DNA of 8,191 nucleotides from Pseudanabaenaceae cyanobacterium MP8IB2.15 (GTDB taxonomy: Bacteria > Cyanobacteriota > Cyanobacteriia > Pseudanabaenales > Pseudanabaenaceae): the NCBI GenBank assembly GCA_030248825.1, contig JARCMB010000470.1, positions 1 to 8,191 of the forward strand, given 5' to 3'. Each line of letters starts with the position of its first letter. The stretch's first letter is position 1. This document shows, in pieces, positions 1 through 5,126 of the stretch. The notes under the pieces were generated by a model, which saw only the letters and a program-made list of their open reading frames with translations, did no database searches and was not told where the DNA came from. Both the position numbers and the translations under genes were made by a program.

Positions 1-185
1 GACAGATTTTGGGATGTCTTTGACGCAGATCGCTACATGACCCAAGCGTTTGAGTTGCATACAGAGTTAGTTAGGCATCAGCCAGGATTAGTTCAGCGTA
101 AATTGGCTAGAGCGGAATTACTAGCATTAAGGATTATACTACTGCCCGAAACCAAGTGCTGGATAACATTCCAATATTTTGCTGA
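1..185 (+). CDS. 3' end of a TPR-like protein, truncated by the window edge and apparently frameshifted
   Basis: Only the last part of this gene is present. Frame 1 is open from base 1 and reads as a natural, helix-rich peptide (FELHTELVRHQPGLVQRKLA and on to AELLAL). The spacing of Ala, Phe, Leu and Pro resembles the second helix of one tetratricopeptide repeat followed by the first helix of the next. After the Leu codon at 127-129, frame 3 continues the pattern as KDYTTARNQVLDNIP and stops at TGA 183-185. Frame 1 loses the pattern and runs to TAA 340-342, antisense to the conserved zinc-ribbon gene. One extra A near 129 would join the two good parts, so I infer a 1-base deletion (mutation or sequence error). 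The literal unbroken reading is an open frame 1-342. TPR proteins are scaffolds for protein-protein contacts; no specific role can be assigned. The TPR call rests on pattern only, and the gene could be something else. Confidence 0.42.
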
Positions 186-421
186 TGACAAATACTCGAA
201 AGTCGGCGCAATACTCGTCTTTCTTCTTTGCGTTCGGCAGCTAAATGAGCAGGACAAAGACCTGGGGCATAAGACTCTACTACCTTCCCAGTTCGATCGA
301 TTGTCACTAGTAAGTAGTCACAAACATCACATTGAGTTTTAATCTGAGACACTAGCGGTAGATAATGCCGTTCAGCAAGGGAGCCACAATTTGGGCAACG
401 CACAGTCTGGATAGTAGCCAT
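134..421 (-). CDS. small zinc-ribbon protein, conserved in cyanobacteria
   Basis: This 95-residue protein starts at ATG 421-419, preceded on its own strand by an AGGA Shine-Dalgarno-like element about 8 bases upstream. Residues 9-12 (CPNC) and 31-34 (CDVC) form two CxxC knuckles about 18 residues apart, the pattern of a rubredoxin-type zinc ribbon. The segment from RCPNCG to SYAPGL (residues 8-55) resembles a short cyanobacterial protein family that databases often name replication restart helicase PriA although it lacks the helicase; that name should not be taken as function. From memory, relatives end soon after the YAPG motif. Here about 40 further residues follow, rich in Arg and Glu (AERKEERRVLRRL) and then of low similarity to anything I know. 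Its end overlaps the tail of the opposing left-edge gene. Zinc binding is inferred from the four cysteines; the cellular role is unknown. Confidence 0.82.
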   Translation of the reverse strand: MATIQTVRCPNCGSLAERHYLPLVSQIKTQCDVCDYLLVTIDRTGKVVESYAPGLCPAHLAAERKEERRVLRRLSSICHQQNIGMLSSTWFRAVV

Positions 422-432
422 AGTTGTTTCCT

Positions 433-468
433 AAAGTGTTTTTTAAAGAGTTTTTTATAGTGCTTTTC
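433..468. repeat. three tandem 12-bp units upstream of the zinc-ribbon gene
   Basis: Three adjacent 12-mers read AAAGTGTTTTTT (433-444), AAAGAGTTTTTT (445-456) and ATAGTGCTTTTC (457-468). The first two differ at one position and the third is more diverged. They lie 12-47 bases upstream of the minus-strand start codon, where its leader or promoter should be. On the coding strand each gives an A-tract followed by a CTTT-like step. They could be repeated regulator sites or simply AT-rich slippage. Confidence 0.5.
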
Positions 469-618
469 GGTAGTCGATCGAAAATTATTTGAGTAAATAT
501 AAAGAAAGTGTTAAATTCATCAAATGATTAACTTCAGAATAATTTTTAAAATTAAACATAGATCGGAGTTAAATTTGAAAAGCACTTAGGATCTGACATA
601 ACCTGCACTAGATATAGG

Positions 619-647
619 TTTAGATAAATCTAGATGATTTATTTAAA
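619..647. promoter_or_regulatory. 12-bp AT-rich inverted repeat, operator or weak terminator
   Basis: TTTAGATAAATC (619-630) and GATTTATTTAAA (636-647) are inverted copies with one mismatch (G-U in RNA) around the 5-base loop TAGAT. A run of six T begins at 654, six bases past the stem. The stem has few G-C pairs, so a rho-independent terminator would be weak, and no + strand gene lies directly upstream. A protein-binding dyad about 195 bases before argD is equally possible. Confidence 0.4.
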
Positions 648-701
648 TCAGAGTTTTTTATTATATGGATAGTTTAGCAGAAATTTTTCTTGATTAGAAC
701 T

Positions 702-729
702 GGGGATCACTCTCTCCACAATGATCCCT
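702..729. promoter_or_regulatory. GGGATCA/TGATCCC inverted repeat in the argD leader region
   Basis: GGGATCA at 703-709 and TGATCCC at 722-728 are perfect inverted copies with a 12-base loop, extendable by one G-U pair (702/729). No T-tract follows. It lies about 112 bases upstream of argD, so it may be an operator or, if transcribed, a leader hairpin. The function is not determinable from sequence. Confidence 0.35.
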
Positions 730-840
730 TCGGACTACATGCAGCTCGATCGAGAACAGTTAACCGCAAACAGTGTATAGATTCAAACTTACTTACAGTT
801 AATATATTCATAACCTAGTCACTGATAGAACAAAGAAGCT

Positions 841-2076
841 ATGACAACCACACTTGTTAAAGAGACCTTTCTGGCAGGAACGGCAGAATTTGACCAGTAC
901 GTAATGAATACCTATGCCAGATTCCCGATCGCTTTAGAGCGTGGCAGTGGTTGCAAGGTGTGGGACAGCGAAGGCAAGGAATATTTGGATTTTGTGGCGG
1001 GGATTGCTACCTGCACGCTAGGACATGCCCATCCTGCAATGGTTAAAGCCGTCACAGAGCAGATTCAGAAACTGCATCATGTTTCTAACCTTTATTACAC
1101 AGCTTCTCAGGGCGAGTTGGCAAAGTGGTTGGTGCAAAATTCTTGTGCAGATAAAGCTTTTTTCTGTAATTCAGGCGCAGAGGCAAATGAAGCCGCGATT
1201 AAACTGGCGCGGAAGTACGCTCATGTCAAGCTTGGCATTGAGCAGCCTGTAATTCTCACAGCTCATGCGAGTTTTCACGGTCGCACATTAGCAACGATCA
1301 CGGCGACAGGTCAGCCCAAGTATCAGAAAAATTTCACCCCATTGGTTCCAGGTTTTGACTATGTGCCATATAACGACATTGCGGCGCTCGAAACGGCTGT
1401 TGCCAAATATGACGGTAGATTATGCGCGGTGATGTTAGAAGCATTGCAGGGTGAAGGTGGCGTTTGTCCTGGAGATCGAGCATATTTTCAACGGGTAAGG
1501 CAACTCTGTGACGAAAGCAAGGCTTTGCTGATCCTCGATGAAGTGCAAGTCGGGATGGGACGCAGTGGCAAACTGTGGGGCTATGAAAATCTGGGGATTC
1601 AGCCAGATATTTTCACTTCGGCAAAGGGCTTGGGTGGCGGCATTCCGATCGGGGCGATGATGTGTAAGTCATCTTGCGATCTATTCGAGCCTGGCGATCA
1701 TGCTAGTACTTTTGGGGGCAACCCATTCGCTTGTAGTGTGGCGATCGCTGTTGCCAAAACCCTAGAAGCAGATAATCTGATTGCCAATGCCAGAGAACGT
1801 GGTCAGCAACTCAAGGATGGACTGAGTTCGATCGCGGCAAACTATCCCGATACGATCGACCAAGTACGAGGCTGGGGTTTGATTGTGGGCTTAGTGATCG
1901 AAGAATCTGCGACTCTAACTTCGCGTGATGTTGTCCAAGCGGGGATCGAGCGTGGTTTGTTGCTAGTTCCTGCTGGGCCGAAAGTCGTGAGATTTGTCCC
2001 ACCGTTGATTGTGACGGCAGCAGAAATCGATCGATCGATCGAGATCATCGCTGAGGCTCTATCCCAACATCACTAA
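841..2076 (+). CDS. argD: acetylornithine aminotransferase (ArgD)
   Basis: This 411-residue enzyme is a PLP-dependent class-III aminotransferase. It converts N-acetylglutamate semialdehyde and glutamate to N2-acetylornithine and 2-oxoglutarate in cytoplasmic arginine biosynthesis; relatives can also act on succinyl-diaminopimelate in lysine synthesis. Visible landmarks are the cofactor-phosphate loop SGAEANEAAIKLA (111-123), the ring-stacking segment SFHGRT (144-149), LEALQGEGGV (199-208), the cofactor aspartate in ILDEVQVGMGR (D233), the Schiff-base lysine K262 in TSAKGLGGG, the STFGGNP loop (289-295) and the substrate-carboxylate arginine R384 in VVRFVPPL. Length is typical for the family. 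The ATG at 841 gives the expected N-terminal arm before DQYVMNTYARFP. The gene stands alone behind an AT-rich spacer, not in an arg operon, and converges with the GNAT gene. Ornithine or GABA aminotransferases share the fold, but the QGEGGV and DEVQVGMGRSG pattern favours ArgD. Confidence 0.95.
   Translation: MTTTLVKETFLAGTAEFDQYVMNTYARFPIALERGSGCKVWDSEGKEYLDFVAGIATCTLGHAHPAMVKAVTEQIQKLHHVSNLYYTASQGELAKWLVQNSCADKAFFCNSGAEANEAAIKLARKYAHVKLGIEQPVILTAHASFHGRTLATITATGQPKYQKNFTPLVPGFDYVPYNDIAALETAVAKYDGRLCAVMLEALQGEGGVCPGDRAYFQRVRQLCDESKALLILDEVQVGMGRSGKLWGYENLGIQPDIFTSAKGLGGGIPIGAMMCKSSCDLFEPGDHASTFGGNPFACSVAIAVAKTLEADNLIANARERGQQLKDGLSSIAANYPDTIDQVRGWGLIVGLVIEESATLTSRDVVQAGIERGLLLVPAGPKVVRFVPPLIVTAAEIDRSIEIIAEALSQHH
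1741..1748. repeat. HIP1 octamer GCGATCGC
   Basis: A perfect HIP1 palindrome lies inside argD. HIP1 is strongly over-represented in many cyanobacterial genomes and is used here as taxonomic evidence, not as a functional site. Confidence 0.85.
2026..2042 (+). repeat. ATCG tetranucleotide run inside argD
   Basis: Four tandem copies of ATCG plus one A occur here, encoding the Ile-Asp-Arg-Ser-Ile stretch near the ArgD C-terminus. It is the longest example of the CGATCG-rich bias seen across the window and does not disturb the frame. Confidence 0.8.
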
Positions 2077-2077
2077 A

Positions 2078-2584
2078 CTACTGATTCAATTGTGGCTTAA
2101 TTCTTCGCCCCAGAATCACTAAATCCCGCTCGGCCCGATCTAGCTCAGCAATTTGCGGTAAATGTCCCCACGGCTCGAACCCAAAGCGGTGAAATAGGTT
2201 GAGGCTGGGCTGATTATGCCCGAAGATAAAACCAAGTAGGGTGGTAATTTCAAGCTCTGGACAAGACTCGATCGAATGACGCATCAGTTTCTTGCCAATC
2301 CCTTGACCTTGCCAACTAGGATCGACATAGATACTGACTTCAACTGTCTTGCGATAAGCAGGTCTGCCATAAAAAGGCTGCAAACTTAACCATCCTGCCA
2401 CTACACCATCTTGTTCGCTCACCCAGATCGGATGTCGATCGATCGTGTGAGCGTAAAACCAATCTCGCCGACTTTCGACTGAAACTACTTCTGTATCAGC
2501 CGTTGCTAATCGCCCAGGAATTGCGGCGTTGTAAATTCTGGTGATCGCAGCTAAATCACTTTCAACCGCAGTTCTTAAGTTCAT
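2078..2584 (-). CDS. GNAT family N-acetyltransferase, phosphinothricin-acetyltransferase-like
   Basis: This 168-residue protein is a complete single-domain GNAT acetyltransferase. It opens with the typical LRTAVESDLAAITRIYNAAI helix (3-22). The acetyl-CoA motif A is strand VEVSIYVDP (81-89) followed by the pyrophosphate loop WQGQGIGKKLM (91-101). Motif B is FGHNQPSLNLFHRFGFEPWG (121-140), with the usual Asn-x-Pro-Ser and the GF turn. The end, GHLPQIAELDRAERDLVIL (140-158), matches the pattern of the PAT/Bar/MddA branch, which acetylates the amino group of phosphinothricin, methionine sulfone or related amino acids. The true substrate here is unknown; a general amino-acid detoxification or repair role is the best inference. 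No clear Shine-Dalgarno precedes ATG 2584-2582. The stop lies one base from the argD stop, and the 5' end faces the chemosensory operon across a shared spacer. Confidence 0.9.
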   Translation of the reverse strand: MNLRTAVESDLAAITRIYNAAIPGRLATADTEVVSVESRRDWFYAHTIDRHPIWVSEQDGVVAGWLSLQPFYGRPAYRKTVEVSIYVDPSWQGQGIGKKLMRHSIESCPELEITTLLGFIFGHNQPSLNLFHRFGFEPWGHLPQIAELDRAERDLVILGRRIKPQLNQ

Positions 2585-2711
2585 ACTTTTTAGCCACTAG
2601 CATCGATCGACTTGATTTATCCTTATTGACAAGCAATTTAGCTTATTCGATCGCAGTGCTTACTTTGCCGATTTATCTTAGAATGTAACCAGTCAACGGT
2701 ATGAAGTTTTA

Positions 2712-2729
2712 TATGCATATTTATGCATA
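2712..2729. promoter_or_regulatory. paired TATGCATA palindromes, candidate operator
   Basis: The self-complementary octamer TATGCATA occurs at 2712-2719 and again at 2722-2729, separated by TT. The 10-bp repeat places both copies on the same face of the helix, as expected for cooperative binding of a dimeric regulator. It lies about 144 bases upstream of the preferred start of the operon's first gene. The regulator is unknown. Confidence 0.4.
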
Positions 2730-2805
2730 ACTACATATTTTATTGATTTATAGAGTTATGTATCAGGGGAAACCAAAGTTTTCTACATAGCATTGATAGT
2801 ATCGT

Positions 2806-2838
2806 GGGTGATTTAGATTGTTTCACAATGATTCACCC
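2806..2838 (+). promoter_or_regulatory. possible leader hairpin just before the first operon gene
   Basis: GGGTGA (2806-2811) and TCACCC (2833-2838) can pair, with an inner ATTGT-TTC-ACAAT stem (2817-2829) and unpaired bases between the two stems. If the gene starts at ATG 2873, this structure lies wholly in the 5' leader, 34 bases ahead of the start codon. If the upstream GTG at 2804 were used, it would be coding. Confidence 0.35.
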
Positions 2839-2872
2839 TTTAAAAGAACTCAATAATCCTGAAGGGATAACT

Positions 2873-4081
2873 ATGTCACGTATTCCTCTAGGCCCAGATA
2901 CGAGCTCTGTTGGTGAAGTACCAGATGGGCAGGTCGTAAAGGATGCATCATTACTAATTTTGCTGGCTGCGATGCGTGTAATGGTGCGCTCTAATGGCAT
3001 CTTACATGTAGAGACGGCTAATCATCGCTGGAAGCTCTTGTTACAGAGAGGAGGGCTAGTGCTGATGGAAGAGGAAGGTCACGTCATACCAACCTTGTGC
3101 CGCAAATTTAATAATCGGGGGATCAGATTTGCGCGAGTGCCTGAGTGGGAACAAAAGCAAGGTAACCGTCCTTACTGTTACCCCTTTGTCAGTCAGGTTT
3201 ATAAACGATATCCTGATATCACCAAGCAAGTATTGAAAGATATATTGCTAGAAAGTCTGCTAGCTCTTCATTTGGAAGATAAATTTTCATTTGTTTGGCG
3301 ACCGATTTCTGACCTACCTGCAAACTTACCTGTGTGGCAGTTGCCCTTACTTGAGGGTAATGCCAGCAGTGAAGCAAGGCAGTGGCAGCAATTTCAATGC
3401 GTTCAACATCCCTATCAGCAGGTGCAGTTGCTAGACGCGGCAAACATGCTGGCACGGGTGGGTAATGATAATTTCCCCCTGTTTGCGAGGGTGACAACAG
3501 GACAACATCGGCTTAGTGAAATTGCCGATAACTTCAAGCAGCCAATTTATCGCACAGCCCTGTTACTCGATAAGTTAGCACAGAAGAAAATCGTGGCAAT
3601 TTTACCTTTGCCTGAGCGTCAGTCGATCGAAGATCTTGGGGGTAGCCAACCGTCATATCAACCTGCACCCGAAAAAACTGGGCCGAAGATCTTCGTAGTT
3701 GACGATTCGCCTGTTTTGCTGCGGCAGTTTCGAGATTTGCTGTCCAATTGGGGCTATCAGGTCAATTTAACTGATGATGCGACTAATGCCACCCAAATGA
3801 TCTCAAATTACAATCCAGCTATGGTGTTTTTAGACATCAATATGCCTGGGCTGAATGGGTTTGAGCTGATCAGGCAAATTCGCCGCCAGCCGACTTTGGC
3901 GTTGATTCCTCTAGTATTGGTGACGGCAGAAAACAGTATGACGAATAGCTTCAGGGCAAAATGGGCGAACTGTCGTTTTATCGCCAAACCGCGATCTTCA
4001 GAGGATACCGATGATTTTCGCGACCAGCTCCGTGCCATTCTGCGGGAACTGGCTCCTCTGCCATCTGATGTGTATATCTAG
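2873..4081 (+). CDS. PATAN-domain response regulator (PatA/PixG/PilG type)
   Basis: This is a two-part regulator of 402 residues from ATG 2873. I prefer this start because AAGGGA lies just upstream; an in-frame GTG at 2804 and ATG at 2828 would add 23 or 15 residues of poor composition. Residues about 20-245 form the PATAN (PatA N-terminal, DUF4388-like) region, recognisable from SNGILHVETANHRWKLLLQRGGLVLMEE onward and ending in a helical part (HRLSEIADNFKQP). A linker leads to a CheY-like receiver at 271-392 with acidic pair D277/D278, phosphoacceptor D321 in VFLDINMPG, switch T351 and invariant K372, so it should be phosphorylatable. In cyanobacteria such proteins act with Che-type systems that steer type IV pili, and PATAN regulators have been reported to contact pilus motors. 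No DNA-binding domain is seen. As first gene of the operon it is the likely output element. I cannot distinguish the Pix, Pil or Hmp branch by eye. Confidence 0.9.
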   Translation: MSRIPLGPDTSSVGEVPDGQVVKDASLLILLAAMRVMVRSNGILHVETANHRWKLLLQRGGLVLMEEEGHVIPTLCRKFNNRGIRFARVPEWEQKQGNRPYCYPFVSQVYKRYPDITKQVLKDILLESLLALHLEDKFSFVWRPISDLPANLPVWQLPLLEGNASSEARQWQQFQCVQHPYQQVQLLDAANMLARVGNDNFPLFARVTTGQHRLSEIADNFKQPIYRTALLLDKLAQKKIVAILPLPERQSIEDLGGSQPSYQPAPEKTGPKIFVVDDSPVLLRQFRDLLSNWGYQVNLTDDATNATQMISNYNPAMVFLDINMPGLNGFELIRQIRRQPTLALIPLVLVTAENSMTNSFRAKWANCRFIAKPRSSEDTDDFRDQLRAILRELAPLPSDVYI

Positions 4082-4179
4082 GTTGAGTTATCCAAGTATT
4101 TACTTGCCAGGCAGGATGTTGCTTAAAACATTTGCATGGCTGGGTTGTTTAGAAGAAAGCAGTTTAAGGTTAGAGCGGT

Positions 4180-4560
4180 ATGGTTGATCATTTTCTGATA
4201 GTCGATGACAGTGCAGCAGAAAGACATCTGCTAACTTCGTTTTTGCATGATTTAGGGCACGAGGTTGATATTTGCGAATCCACCGAGGGAGCTTCCGATA
4301 AAATTGCCAAAGGTAACTACAAGGCGGTGTTTTTAGATATTGTTTTGCCTGACCAAGATGGCTATAAATTCTTGCGATCGCTTCGGGCTAATCAAGACAC
4401 AGCTAAGCAGTATGTGATTCTTTGCTCCACCAAAAAAACAAAGTTAGAAATTGATTATGGCGTTAAAAGAGCAGGTGCAGATGATTATCTCACCAAGCCT
4501 ATAAATCGTGAAGCCTTGGTTGAAGCGTTGCAGAGAGAAGCGTTGCAAAGAGTCAAATGA
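4180..4560 (+). CDS. stand-alone CheY-like receiver (PixH/PilH type)
   Basis: This 126-residue protein is a single receiver domain with no output domain. The acidic pocket is D9/D10 (FLIVDDS), the phosphoacceptor is D53 in AVFLDIVLPDQDG, the switch position is S83 in VILCSTKK, and the invariant lysine is K106 in DYLTKP. All key residues are present. It follows the PATAN regulator by 98 bases, a gap in which I see no gene and no convincing terminator, and an AAGG lies about 10 bases before the ATG. Its stop overlaps the start of the next gene in ATGA, so the two are probably translationally coupled. By analogy with PilH/PixH it would be phosphorylated by the pathway's CheA and act on pilus motors or as a phosphate sink; which one cannot be told from sequence. 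Confidence 0.92.
   Translation: MVDHFLIVDDSAAERHLLTSFLHDLGHEVDICESTEGASDKIAKGNYKAVFLDIVLPDQDGYKFLRSLRANQDTAKQYVILCSTKKTKLEIDYGVKRAGADDYLTKPINREALVEALQREALQRVK
4374..4381. repeat. HIP1 octamer GCGATCGC
   Basis: The second perfect HIP1 palindrome lies inside the CheY-like gene. Many further CGATCG cores, often as TCGATCGA, occur across the window. Confidence 0.85.
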
Positions 4561-5045
4561 TTACCAACACCCTGCCAGATTATGGTCGTTATGTTTTAAC
4601 TGGGCTTGGGCAACAAACCTTGGTATTTCCTGATGTCATGGTGGCAGAAATTATGCTGGTCGATCGATCGTATTTACTTAATATCCCTTTCTTCGGTTCT
4701 GCAGTTTTAGGCGTGATCCAACAACAAGGAAATATTATTCCTTTGGTGTCTCTGCGACGTGCTCTGGGAGAGCAAAACGTCCTAATTCCTGAGAAGATCA
4801 CCGTGATTCGCCTGTCTGATTTTGCTGATGACTTAGTTGGAACTGGTTTGGTTGTGGATAAGGTCTTGAGTAGTGTTTCTGCTGAACAGTACGCTGCTTC
4901 ATTACCTGCTCAAATAGCTAGTCAAGGCTCCAGTCAAACATCTAATCAGGTTTCGAGTCAAATCCATCTCAGGATCGAATACCTGTTAACCCAATTACCA
5001 ACTCATGTTTGGCAGCCGCAGCGATGGCAGCCGCAGGTGGGTTAG
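4557..5045 (+). CDS. CheW-like adaptor protein (PixI/PilI type)
   Basis: This 162-residue protein couples receptors to a CheA kinase at the membrane. A diverged CheW fold is visible: LVFPDVMVAEIMLVDRSYLL (22-41), then FFGSAVLGVIQQQGNIIPLVSLRRALG (45-71), which matches the characteristic CheW core in which a VxGV strand precedes an I-P-L-V-S/D-L-R strand. A further conserved strand pair is ITVIRLSD and GTGLVVDKVLSSVS (81-108). The canonical IxxV opening and parts of the second subdomain are weak, as is usual for cyanobacterial Pix/Pil-type CheW. Unusual are a linker with a four-residue SQxx period (122-135) and a C-terminal WQPQRWQPQ duplication. The start overlaps the cheY stop by ATGA. The gene is followed by an 81-base gap with no recognisable element before the receptor gene. 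Confidence 0.85.
   Translation: MITNTLPDYGRYVLTGLGQQTLVFPDVMVAEIMLVDRSYLLNIPFFGSAVLGVIQQQGNIIPLVSLRRALGEQNVLIPEKITVIRLSDFADDLVGTGLVVDKVLSSVSAEQYAASLPAQIASQGSSQTSNQVSSQIHLRIEYLLTQLPTHVWQPQRWQPQVG
4920..4961 (+). repeat. degenerate SQxx codon repeat in the CheW-like gene
   Basis: Ser/Asn-Gln pairs recur every four residues at 122-123, 126-127, 130-131 and 134-135 of the protein, a 12-bp period at DNA level with drifted codons. It interrupts the CheW fold between a strand-forming region and the last helix, so it is probably a flexible hydrophilic linker. Confidence 0.55.
5010..5036 (+). repeat. 15-bp tandem duplication at the 3' end of the CheW-like gene
   Basis: TGGCAGCCGCAG occurs at 5010-5021 and 5025-5036, giving the peptide duplication WQPQ-R-WQPQ just before the stop codon. 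The identity at DNA level suggests a recent slippage event. Confidence 0.75.
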
Positions 5046-5126
5046 TTTTTCTGTTAGGGATATATATTTCGTACATCTGTGTCTGCGCTGTGAACATAAC
5101 CTTTTAATGATGCGGTAAACATAACT

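Larger units (their letters stand above)
422..840. promoter_or_regulatory. divergent AT-rich spacer between the zinc-ribbon gene and argD
   Basis: This 419-bp stretch holds no convincing gene; all frames are broken and AT-rich. It must carry the promoters of both flanking genes. On the argD side TAATAT at 800-805 or TATATT at 803-808 could be a -10 element, but no good -35 sits at the right distance, so I do not fix a start site. I looked for a GTA-N8-TAC NtcA site and found none. The spacer contains a triplicated 12-bp unit, an imperfect dyad at 510-532 (GTTAA, two extra bases, TCAT, loop CAA, then ATGATTAAC), a 12-bp dyad at 619-647 and a GGGATCA dyad at 703-728, the last two listed separately. 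argD lacks a well-placed Shine-Dalgarno; AGAAG lies only two bases before its ATG. Confidence 0.5.
2585..2872. promoter_or_regulatory. divergent spacer upstream of the chemosensory operon
   Basis: This 288-bp spacer separates the GNAT gene from the operon if the first operon gene starts at 2873. TAGAAT at 2679-2684 could be a -10 element for the operon, with only a weak TGCTTA at 2657-2662 as -35. TTGACA at 2626-2631 has no partner at 16-18 bp. Downstream lie the double TATGCATA palindrome and a hairpin, listed separately. No RNA gene was recognised. Confidence 0.4.

Noticed and set aside
186..342. Continuation of the left-edge + strand open frame to base 342
   Set aside because: This part is antisense to the cysteine-motif core of the zinc-ribbon gene and lacks the helical pattern of the first 43 codons; it is most likely a shadow.
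774..791. GTA...TAC pair before argD as an NtcA site
   Set aside because: The spacing is 12 bases rather than the required 8, and no matching -10 follows at the normal distance.
2626..2654. TTGACA at 2626-2631 as an operon promoter
   Set aside because: No acceptable -10 hexamer is found 16-18 bases downstream.
4082..4179. Small palindromes (AAGTATTTACTT, TGCCAGGCA) between the PATAN regulator and cheY as a terminator
   Set aside because: Stems are only four base pairs and no T-run follows, so they do not support an operon break.
5093..5126. Repeated AACATAAC before the first receptor gene
   Set aside because: Only eight bases, two copies, AT-rich and unphased; likely chance.
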